A DNA stretch of 5,185 nucleotides, taken from assembly GCA_023129355.1 (NCBI GenBank), contig JAGMCC010000092.1, positions 1-5,185 on the forward strand. Direction: 5' to 3'. The notes beneath the pieces are model-generated. The model did not search any database. It saw only the letters and a list, made by a program, of their open reading frames with translations, and was not told the origin of the DNA. Position 1 is the stretch's first letter; each line of letters begins with the position of its first letter. The DNA comes from Dehalococcoidia bacterium. GTDB taxonomy: Bacteria; Chloroflexota; Dehalococcoidia; E44-bin15. Positions 1 to 5,166 of this stretch are shown here, in pieces. The translations under genes and the position numbers were made by a program.

Positions 1-196
1 GGTACTGGACAAGTCGGGCAAGCTGGCTCAACTGCTGCCCGGAGGGTCCGGCCTTTGCCTCGCCGCTGGCACTTTTCAGTCTCCGCTTGTTCCTCGTCCT
101 GAACCCCTGGTCGTTTAACCAAGCCGCCAGCTTGGACAGGCTCCAGTTCCCGGTTGCATAGAACTCAAAGAGCTTCCTGACCGCCTCACTATAACA
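1..196 (-). pseudogene. Fragment of a large serine recombinase (Recombinase domain), cut at its N-terminal side and running off the window
   Basis: The minus strand reads CYSEAVRKLFEFYATG, then WSLSKLAAWLNDQGFRTR. This matches the start of the Recombinase domain that follows the catalytic resolvase domain in large serine recombinases (pattern: acidic/Ala-Val-Arg, Phe-x-x-Tyr-x-x-Gly, Leu-Ala-x-x-Leu-Asn-x-x-Gly-x-x-Thr). The resolvase domain with its catalytic serine should lie to the right, but that space holds the thiolase 3' end. The frame is open up to an ATG at 232, which would overlap the thiolase end by 19 bp, but the extra residues (MRCRALTRWKK) show no recombinase resemblance. The residues after about position 75 on the plus strand no longer match the family clearly. 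I read it as a dead remnant or an artefactual join, not a working integrase. Family assignment is fairly sure; status is inferred. Confidence 0.6.
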
Positions 197-213
197 TATC
201 TTTTTCCACCTGG

Positions 214-1383
214 TCAAAGCCCGACAACGCATACGCTGACTACCGGTGCGTAGGGCTCGTTCCCCATGTTGTGAGCCAGGCCCAGCTTGGGGTCCTTTAT
301 CTGACGTTTCTCGGCCCTGCCCTGAAGCTGGAGGTAGAGCTCATAAAGCATCCTTATGCCGGAAGCGCCGATGGGGTGTCCAAAGCACTTCAGCCCTCCA
401 TCGGGTTGCACTGGCAGCTCACCGTCGAGGTGGAAGGTGCCCGCCTCGATGTCCTCCTTCACCCGCCCCCTGGGGCTATACTGGAGGTCCTCCATGGTGA
501 CTGCCTCGGTGATGGAGAAGCAGTCATGGACCTCCGCCATGCTGATCTCCTTTCGAGGTTCCTTAATCCCAGCCTCTGCGTAGGCAGCCATGCCGGCACG
601 GTAGGCTTCCTCGACATGGGTGTAGTCGTATTCCAAGGTCATCCGGCCCGATGTGGGGCTGGCGCATATCTGAAGGGCCTTTATATACACCGGGTCAGGG
701 CGGAACTTCTTAGCCATATCGGCGCGGGTGAGGATAGCCGCAGCAGCGCCGTCGGAGACGCCACAACAATCGAACAGTCCCAGCGGCCAGGCAATCATGG
801 GGGCGTTTAGCACCTGCTCCAGGGTTAACACGTTCCTGTACTGGGCCTTGGGATTTAATGAGCCGTTATGGTGGCTCTTGATCGAGATTTTGGCCAGCAT
901 GGTCTTGCCCTCTTCGGGGCTGAGTCCATAACGGTTGAAGTACCTGGTGGCCATAATAGCAAACATCCCGGGCCCGCTCGACTGAAAGTGGGTGTTGGTG
1001 CGATTCTCCATGCCCGGTATTCCACTCGTGCCCTCGTCCTTCAGCTTCTCGAAGCCCACGGCCAGGCAAATGTCGTGAATACCGGCGGCTACAGCATAAG
1101 CGGCACCCCTTATCGCCTCGTGGCCAGAGCCGCAGGCATTCTCTACCCTGGTAACCGGAATGTACTGCAGCTTCAGCGGTTCGCTGATAGATCGCCCCCC
1201 CATCCCACTGAAAATGGTGCCGGCCCAGGCAGCCTCGATATCTTTAGCCTCAACACCGGCATCGGCGTAGGCTTCGCTCACCGCCTCCACAATGAGATCG
1301 CTGGGGCCTTTATCCCACAGCTCGCCAAACCTGGTGCAGCCCATACCTATAATGGCAACCCTGTCCTTAATGCTTCCTGCCAT
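214..1383 (-). CDS. SCP-2/SCP-x-type thiolase (acetyl-CoA acetyltransferase family)
   Basis: A complete 389-residue thiolase of normal length. Visible family marks are the nucleophile motif ENACGSG with Cys84, the HDCF motif at 286-289 (in place of the NEAF of classical thiolases, typical of the SCP-2/SCP-x group), and GHPIGASG at 335-342 with His336. The usual C-terminal CxG cysteine is replaced by GLAHNMG (368-374), as in this subgroup, where the HDCF cysteine is thought to serve as the second catalytic Cys. It should catalyse thiolytic cleavage of a 3-oxoacyl-CoA or the reverse Claisen condensation, in the cytoplasm. The start has a perfect AAGGAGG six bases upstream. It lies 12 bp after the HMG-CoA-synthase-like/DUF35 gene, in one operon; DUF35 proteins are known partners of such thiolases. 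Substrate cannot be read from sequence. The stop codon sits about 20 bp from foreign recombinase sequence, but the protein looks intact. Confidence 0.93.
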   Translation of the reverse strand: MAGSIKDRVAIIGMGCTRFGELWDKGPSDLIVEAVSEAYADAGVEAKDIEAAWAGTIFSGMGGRSISEPLKLQYIPVTRVENACGSGHEAIRGAAYAVAAGIHDICLAVGFEKLKDEGTSGIPGMENRTNTHFQSSGPGMFAIMATRYFNRYGLSPEEGKTMLAKISIKSHHNGSLNPKAQYRNVLTLEQVLNAPMIAWPLGLFDCCGVSDGAAAAILTRADMAKKFRPDPVYIKALQICASPTSGRMTLEYDYTHVEEAYRAGMAAYAEAGIKEPRKEISMAEVHDCFSITEAVTMEDLQYSPRGRVKEDIEAGTFHLDGELPVQPDGGLKCFGHPIGASGIRMLYELYLQLQGRAEKRQIKDPKLGLAHNMGNEPYAPVVSVCVVGL

Positions 1384-1389
1384 CTCTTG

Positions 1390-1396
1390 CCTCCTT
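1390..1396 (-). promoter_or_regulatory. Ribosome binding site of the thiolase, overlapping the upstream stop codon
   Basis: The minus strand reads TAAAGGAGG, six bases, then ATG. The TAA stop of the upstream gene runs straight into the Shine-Dalgarno sequence. This arrangement favours translational coupling and roughly matched amounts of the two proteins, in line with a complex between them (inference). Confidence 0.8.
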
Positions 1397-2844
1397 TAAC
1401 ACCTTATCGGCCGAGCCTTCCAGAAATAGTTGGTGATCCCCCGGTCCAGCCCCATCTTTCTGAAGGTCATCTCCACCTCCATCCCCACCTCGATCTTGTC
1501 CGGGTCCCGATCGGTGAGATCGAAGAACGCCCTTCCCCCTCCCTCGAAGTCGATCAGCACAACTGATGCGGGGGGATCAGCGACCTGGGCCAGTTGATCA
1601 TGAGTGAAGCTGAAGATTTTAGCCTTCCTTCCGGCGAAGTTATAGTCCTCGAAATCATCCTGAGCCTGGCACACGGCACAGACGCGGATGGGTGACGTGC
1701 TCATGGCACCGTTGTCATACTGCGGGGTGCCGCAGCGCCTGCACTTGACGCCCCAGAGACCCAGCAGGACCCTCCTCTCCCGCCATATGGCCGATAAGCG
1801 GATGTGCTGCTTTTCGGGCCTCCTCGCCATCTCCAGAGGAACCAGCTCACGCCAGCGCAGATAGTCATTATAGTTTTCCAGCATCCGCTTGGACTCCAAA
1901 TGCTTTCTCATCCCGCGGCGCTCCCCCAGCTTCTCTATGGCATCGGTTACCTCCAGCAGAAATGCATCGGCGCCATTTCCAAAACCGGCAAAGAGTATCT
2001 TGTCCCCGGGCTTGGCCTCCTCCAGGGCGCTCACCAGCATCATCGAGGCCATGGCACAGCCGGTGAGGCCCACATTCATAAATAAGCCAAGCGGGTCCTG
2101 GAGCTGAGAGGGGTCGAACCCCAGCGCCGCCGCCGCCCGTCCGTGCCTTCTGACATCGCCAGAGGGGTCGAAGACCGCCTTGGCGAAGTCCTTCGGCGAG
2201 AGACCGCACTTATTCATCAAGCCGGATACAGCCTCGGGGAGAATCTTAGAGTAGCCCTCGTCCAGCACCATGCGGTCTTCCCAGGAGCGCACGAAGGTGT
2301 CGCTTTCAGACCGCCACGTCCCCGCAAATTCATCCGAGATAGAATAGCTCTCCTGAATCTCGGCAATGACATTATCCGTGCCCAGGAGAAGGGCGGCAGC
2401 CCCGTCGCCCAGGCCCTGCTCCGTCATGCCACCCGGGGCCGCCATGCGGCTGTCAGCCACGGTTACCAGGATGCTGCTTGCCGTGCCAGCTTTGATGGTA
2501 TCCAGAGCCAGGGCAACGGCGGTTGTCCCCGAGCGCAGCGAGGTAGTTATATCGGCAGTCCGGATATCCCGGCGCAGGTCCAGGGGCATGCCTATCAAGG
2601 CTGAGCACTGCTTCTCCTTGTAGGGAGAGGTGGTGGTGGCGAAGAAGAGACCGTCCACCGTATGCGGGTCTATGTCTCCTAGGCAGTCCCTGGCCGCCTC
2701 TACAGACATGGTCACGCTATCTTCATCGTAGCTGGCCACCGCTCTCTCCCCGGGTATGGCAAAGCCTCCCCAGGCCTTAACGAAATTCTGCCGGTCTATT
2801 CGGTGCCAGGGTATGTAGGCACCGTACGATGTTATCCCTATCAT
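1396..2844 (-). CDS. HMG-CoA-synthase-like protein fused to a DUF35 zinc-ribbon/OB-fold domain, active-site residues replaced
   Basis: 482 residues from the chosen start. Residues 1-310 follow the HMG-CoA synthase/KAS III thiolase fold: MIGITSYGAYIP at the N-terminus, VADSRMAAPGG at 129-139, GDGAAALLLG at 147-156 and FGNGADAFLLEVT near 288-300. Residues 350-482 are DUF35: a zinc ribbon with Cys368, Cys371, Cys389 and Cys392, then the OB fold (VVLIDFEGGGRAFFDLTD, 428-445). Compared from memory with archaeal HMG-CoA synthases, the Cys nucleophile column is Leu103 (TSLRSGT instead of ACKAGT), the Glu is Thr71, the His is about Asp226, and the Asn of GNT is Leu260. Ordinary HMG-CoA synthase activity is therefore unlikely. 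DUF35 proteins bridge thiolase and HMG-CoA synthase in archaea and partner thiolases in bacteria, so a scaffold role for the thiolase next door is plausible (inference). The frame is open up to 3015, but the start at 2844 matches the family N-terminus and the ribosome binding site, and the promoter lies inside the longer version. Confidence 0.85.
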   Translation of the reverse strand: MIGITSYGAYIPWHRIDRQNFVKAWGGFAIPGERAVASYDEDSVTMSVEAARDCLGDIDPHTVDGLFFATTTSPYKEKQCSALIGMPLDLRRDIRTADITTSLRSGTTAVALALDTIKAGTASSILVTVADSRMAAPGGMTEQGLGDGAAALLLGTDNVIAEIQESYSISDEFAGTWRSESDTFVRSWEDRMVLDEGYSKILPEAVSGLMNKCGLSPKDFAKAVFDPSGDVRRHGRAAAALGFDPSQLQDPLGLFMNVGLTGCAMASMMLVSALEEAKPGDKILFAGFGNGADAFLLEVTDAIEKLGERRGMRKHLESKRMLENYNDYLRWRELVPLEMARRPEKQHIRLSAIWRERRVLLGLWGVKCRRCGTPQYDNGAMSTSPIRVCAVCQAQDDFEDYNFAGRKAKIFSFTHDQLAQVADPPASVVLIDFEGGGRAFFDLTDRDPDKIEVGMEVEMTFRKMGLDRGITNYFWKARPIRC

Positions 2845-2850
2845 TTCCAT

Positions 2851-2856
2851 CTCCTC
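2851..2856 (-). promoter_or_regulatory. Ribosome binding site deciding the start of the HMG-CoA-synthase-like gene
   Basis: The minus strand has GAGGAG, then ATGGAA, then ATG. The ATG directly touching GAGGAG (2850-2848) has no spacer, while the one at 2844 has a six-base spacer and begins the family-typical MIGITSYG. This fixes the start at 2844. Confidence 0.7.
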
Positions 2857-2936
2857 TTTAAGTTTATAAGTCCATCGGGTTACTGTCAAAAAAACCCGCG
2901 CCCCCGGCAACCGGTGTTTCGCTATCTTGAAACTTG

Positions 2937-2949
2937 GCTGGACACCAGC
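2937..2949. repeat. Short perfect inverted repeat at the predicted transcription start
   Basis: GCTGG ACA CCAGC, a 5-bp perfect dyad with a 3-base centre, covers the expected +1 of the minus-strand operon (about 2946). It could be an operator half of a control region or a small 5' hairpin. Short enough to be chance. Confidence 0.3.
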
Positions 2950-2952
2950 GGA

Positions 2953-2981
2953 AATATAACATTCCCCCGAGGGATTGTCAA
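2953..2981 (-). promoter_or_regulatory. Sigma-70-type promoter of the HMG-CoA-synthase-like/thiolase operon
   Basis: On the minus strand TTGACA (2981-2976, perfect -35) is followed by exactly 17 bases and TATATT (2958-2953, five of six matches to the -10 consensus). Transcription would start near 2946, giving a leader of about 100 bases before the start at 2844. Its place between the divergent genes and its near-consensus form make it the strongest promoter candidate in the window. Confidence 0.65.
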
Positions 2982-2996
2982 TGTGAAAAGCATTGA
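2978..2996. promoter_or_regulatory. Candidate operator: inverted repeat over the -35 box
   Basis: TCAATG TGAAAAG CATTGA is a perfect 6-bp inverted repeat with a 7-base spacer, 19 bp in all. Its left arm overlaps the TTGACA -35 box of the minus-strand promoter, where a bound repressor would block RNA polymerase. Size and symmetry suit a dimeric helix-turn-helix regulator such as TetR, GntR or MarR types that often control acyl-CoA genes, but no regulator gene is in the window and the motif matches no operator I know by sequence. Confidence 0.45.
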
Positions 2997-3058
2997 GGCG
3001 GAGATGAATAGGCAAAATGTCCTGCTCCTGTCCGCCTTTCGCCTTTCGCTCACGGGGC

Positions 3059-3087
3059 TTGCCTTTTTAGCCACTAGCGTGTAAAAT
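3059..3087 (+). promoter_or_regulatory. Sigma-70-type promoter of the enoyl-CoA hydratase-family gene
   Basis: TTGCCT (3059-3064, four of six -35 matches), 17 bases, then TAAAAT (3082-3087, five of six -10 matches). Predicted start is near 3094, giving a leader of about 43 bases to the ATG at 3137, which has AGGAGG at 3121-3126 with a 10-base spacer. It faces away from the minus-strand operon promoter in the same 292-bp gap, so the two transcription units could share control. Confidence 0.5.
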
Positions 3088-3136
3088 ACCACCACCTTGC
3101 ACCGTACTTAGCGGACAGGAAGGAGGCTTCTGGGTA

Positions 3137-3991
3137 ATGGAATATGAGACCATTATATTCGAGAAGGATGAGGGGTTCGTAACTATCACTCTAAATAGAC
3201 CAAAGTCGCTAAATGCTATAAACATAAAGATGTGGACCGAACTGAGTCAGGCGTTAGACATAGTCGATAGCGACGACGACATCAAGGCATTCATCTTCGC
3301 TGGATCGCCGAGGCTCGATGGCAGGCCTTGCTTCTGCGCCGGGGGCGACATCAAAGAGATGAGCGGGTTTACTGAGGGCGGGCAACTCCCGGCTTCGGAT
3401 TCCGATGTGGCCCATGTGGCCCCGCCACAACCCTCGGCGGTGAAAACCTTCTGGTCTTTCCGCCAGCCCAAACCGGCCATGACCCCCCCCTTTGAGAGGA
3501 TTACCTGGAGCCCCAAGATTTCGATAGCCGCCATCGATGGCGTATGCACCGCAGGCGGCACCGAGCTGGCGGTGGCCTGCGACCTCGTTGTAGCTTCGGA
3601 AACGGCCCGGATCAGCGATATGCACGTGAAGAACCTCGGCTGGATCGGCGGCGCCGCAGGAACGGCTAACATGGCGTGGCGGGTAGGGGTATCCAAGGCC
3701 ATTGAGCTGTGCTGCACCGGGGATGTCATCGATGGCAAGGAGGCCCACCGTATCGGTTTCGCCAACCAGGTCTGGCCCCCCGATCAGTATCTGGACAAGG
3801 CTAAGGAGCTGGCGAGGAAGATCGGCGGCATGCGCCTGGCAGCGCTCATCATGACCAAGGCAACCTGCCGCTCGGTACAGGATATGGACCGTAAATCCAC
3901 CCTGCGATATTGCGACGACGGTTTCGCCATTCTACTAAGTGAGCAAGAGGCCGCCGATTTTGGGCCACAACGCTGGGTGGACCAGCGCTAG
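3137..3991 (+). CDS. Enoyl-CoA hydratase/isomerase (crotonase) family protein
   Basis: 284 residues, somewhat longer than the usual 260. The N-terminus (FVTITLNRPKSLNAI, 14-28), the first oxyanion-hole segment CAGGDIKEM (67-75) and the second, IDGVCTAGGTELAVACD (133-149), are crotonase signatures. Glu143 in GGTELA fits the first catalytic Glu of enoyl-CoA hydratase. The second catalytic Glu (the PEI/PEV before LGxIPGAGGT) is absent: the segment reads DMHVKNLGWIGGAAGT (161-176), with His163 or Val164 at that place. An extra loop rich in Pro (about 80-125) lies between the two oxyanion segments. It therefore belongs to the family, but simple 2-enoyl-CoA hydration is not assured; isomerase, hydrolase or C-C lyase activity is possible. 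The start has AGGAGG ten bases upstream. A CoA transferase start follows 20 bp after its stop, suggesting a plus-strand operon acting on the same pathway as the divergent thiolase operon. Confidence 0.88.
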   Translation: MEYETIIFEKDEGFVTITLNRPKSLNAINIKMWTELSQALDIVDSDDDIKAFIFAGSPRLDGRPCFCAGGDIKEMSGFTEGGQLPASDSDVAHVAPPQPSAVKTFWSFRQPKPAMTPPFERITWSPKISIAAIDGVCTAGGTELAVACDLVVASETARISDMHVKNLGWIGGAAGTANMAWRVGVSKAIELCCTGDVIDGKEAHRIGFANQVWPPDQYLDKAKELARKIGGMRLAALIMTKATCRSVQDMDRKSTLRYCDDGFAILLSEQEAADFGPQRWVDQR

Positions 3992-4010
3992 ATGGCAGGC
4001 CAGAAGCGCT

Positions 4011-4121
4011 ATGGAGTCGAAGGAACAAGGCGGAGCCCTAAGCGGGTACCGCGTCCTCGACCTCACCGATAGCAGGGCGAAGACATCGGAAGAGTTAGTT
4101 CCCCAGATCCCCCAGAGATAA
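4011..4121 (+). pseudogene. 5' fragment of a family III CoA transferase (CaiB/BaiF type), truncated
   Basis: Translation from ATG 4011 gives MESKEQGGALSGYRVLDLTD, matching the start of family III CoA transferases, which typically begin with a G-x-RVLDLT segment. After Asp20 (codon 4068-4070) the match stops and the frame runs through unrelated sequence to TAA at 4119-4121, giving 36 residues against about 400 for the family. The catalytic Asp lies far downstream and is missing. It sits 20 bp after the crotonase stop, with only a weak Shine-Dalgarno (AGAAG), so coupled translation is likely in the intact state. The enzyme would have moved CoA onto the acid substrate of the pathway. Recognition rests on a short stretch but is distinctive. 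Confidence 0.6.
4071..4076. other. Right breakpoint between the catabolic cluster and foreign sequence
   Basis: CoA transferase homology on the plus strand reads cleanly to codon 4068-4070. On the minus strand the SSDVFA motif of a different protein reads to codon 4078-4076. The join therefore falls within about six bases. No duplication or inverted repeat end is visible around it. Confidence 0.55.
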
Positions 4122-4480
4122 GCTGTGGTACCACTGTCCATCGGAGTCCACTCAGGTGGAGGTGAAACATGCACTGTGGCATTTTGCCATGTCGCTGGTA
4201 TCTTATCTCCCTCGGTGTCAAGCAGGACACAGTGCCCTCTGAAGTTGATAAAGATCGTCTCGCAAACTGGCCCGAAGGCATGGAAGTGAATGTCCGCCAG
4301 GTATCCTGAGCCATTTGCCCCGCCGTAACCGTTCTGTATCACCCTTATCGTCCCTTGAATGCCTGGCGGGGTAAAACCACAGCCCCATAAATCGGTGCTC
4401 GTCCCGTCTATTTGGCCGCCGTCGCTAATGTATTGAACGAGTAGGTACCGCTCCGTTATAGTTGATAAATAGATTAAGGT
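4077..4480 (-). pseudogene. Fragment of a secreted-type protein with a WG-SSDVFA propeller repeat, cut at its 3' side
   Basis: The minus frame is open from the stop at 4483-4481 leftwards. Its last part (about 4156-4076) reads W-x-PMDSGTTAYLWGIWGTNSSDVFA, the well-known repeat seen as W-x-x-M-SGTT-x-L-x-GVWG-SSSDVFAVG-x-x-G in many predicted surface beta-propeller proteins. The next residues should be VGxxGTILHY; instead the frame turns into the antisense of the CoA transferase fragment and runs on to 3935. The stretch before the repeat (about 4450-4200) reads as a plausible beta-rich globular domain (YLLVQYISDGG, DIHFHAFGPVCETIFINF) that I do not recognise. No ATG, GTG or TTG occurs in frame before GTG at 4342, so the 5' end also seems missing or changed. 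Function unknown; probably non-functional here. Confidence 0.5.
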
Positions 4481-4508
4481 TTATCTAGTTGCAACATTTG
4501 ACTTTTAC

Positions 4509-5024
4509 TTAACAACTTACAAAACCAAGAAGAAAACCAATTATCAAAGTAAATATGCTTACAAATGCGGTTATTGTCCACGTATCACGAGACGGTGCAT
4601 TAAATTCAACGACTTTTTGCATTCCAGAGCTAAAGCCCTCTTTTATGGGGCAACGTATCACTGCCTCTATAAAATACTGACCCGGTTCACTTATCCAAGG
4701 TAGATTAAGTCTTGCGATAATCGTATTTTTAGGATTATCCTTAAAACACTGAACATCCCCCGATCCCAGTATTGCATGTTCAATTCCTGGAGTATAATAG
4801 GTCCATTCATACTCAAATTCATATGATGCGCCCGATATGCTACCTATGGTTAATTTAAGGGTTAGATCACAACCAGTAAAGAAGGGGATCGCAATGCGTC
4901 CACAGGTCAATTTATGTATCCAGCCTCTTATACCAATGGGTGTTATCGCAACCCTAAAGTCTTCCCACTCAAATGGCTTGTAACTCGGCACAATTGTTCC
5001 TTGCTTATAATACCTTGCAGTCAT
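4509..5024 (-). CDS. Hypothetical protein, beta-rich with a single C-terminal membrane segment
   Basis: 171 residues, not recognised. The body (about 15-145) is rich in alternating hydrophobic and Thr/Tyr residues, and GQYFIEAVIRCP (115-126) resembles a late strand of an immunoglobulin-like sandwich, so a beta-sandwich fold is likely (inference). Residues 149-170 (WTITAFVSIFTLIIGFLLGFVS) form one hydrophobic helix, followed only by a final Cys, so the protein would be tail-anchored. There is no N-terminal signal peptide, so the body may face the cytoplasm unless exported in another way. Cysteines are at 41, 52, 93, 125 and 171. The start ATG has AAGGA ten bases upstream. Base use is clearly more AT-rich than in the catabolic genes, pointing to a different origin. 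The stop is 29 bp before the open frame of the propeller fragment on the same strand, with no hairpin terminator seen between. Confidence 0.6.
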   Translation of the reverse strand: MTARYYKQGTIVPSYKPFEWEDFRVAITPIGIRGWIHKLTCGRIAIPFFTGCDLTLKLTIGSISGASYEFEYEWTYYTPGIEHAILGSGDVQCFKDNPKNTIIARLNLPWISEPGQYFIEAVIRCPIKEGFSSGMQKVVEFNAPSRDTWTITAFVSIFTLIIGFLLGFVSC

Positions 5025-5100
5025 TATACCACTATCCTTAAGTACCCAGAGGTTATAGTGGAGAGCCTATCAACTACAACCGAGCGATACCAACGAGTAC

Positions 5101-5114
5101 ATTGTATTGACAAT
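5101..5114. promoter_or_regulatory. Small inverted repeat over the right-end -35 box
   Basis: ATTGT ATTG ACAAT is a 5-bp perfect dyad with a 4-base centre that contains most of the TTGACA -35 box at 5107-5112. It could be an operator in the gap between the two divergent genes. Short and AT-rich, so chance is a real possibility. Confidence 0.25.
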
Positions 5115-5135
5115 CGCAGAATCTTGATGTACACT
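5107..5135 (+). promoter_or_regulatory. Candidate sigma-70-type promoter for a gene leaving the right edge
   Basis: TTGACA (5107-5112, perfect), 17 bases, then TACACT (5130-5135, four of six matches). Predicted start is near 5142, about 25 bases before the ATG at 5167. The gap 5025-5166 also must hold the promoter of the minus-strand 171-residue gene, for which I see only a weak candidate (TATAAC at about 5053-5048 on the minus strand). Confidence 0.4.
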
Positions 5136-5166
5136 CCCTCCACGGATTACTTAAAAGGATGTAGTG

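Noticed and set aside
246..1566. Long plus-strand open frames opposite the thiolase and fusion genes
   Set aside because: They are antisense shadows in GC-rich coding DNA, with no recognisable domains, while the minus-strand frames carry clear family motifs.
2863..2889. Second TTGACA (2889-2884 on the minus strand) with TATAAA downstream as an alternative promoter
   Set aside because: The spacer is only 15 bases, and transcription would start almost on the Shine-Dalgarno sequence, leaving too short a leader. The promoter at 2953-2981 is far better.
2888..2920. G-rich stretch followed by seven T on the minus strand, resembling an attenuator or intrinsic terminator in the leader
   Set aside because: I could not draw a stem of more than four or five pairs next to the T-run; the only neat pairing (CCGG-TTG-CCGG) is too far from it.
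2845..3015. 57-residue N-terminal extension of the HMG-CoA-synthase-like protein, starting at 3015
   Set aside because: It has no family resemblance, includes the promoter elements at 2953-2981, and the start at 2844 has both the Shine-Dalgarno spacing and the family-typical first residues.
3247..3765. Minus-strand open frames of 164 and 172 residues inside the crotonase gene
   Set aside because: Antisense shadows of a well-supported crotonase, with no ribosome binding site or domain resemblance.
4125..4134. Perfect palindrome GTGGTACCAC
   Set aside because: It lies inside the Ser-Gly-Thr-Thr codons of the propeller repeat and is explained by coding sequence.
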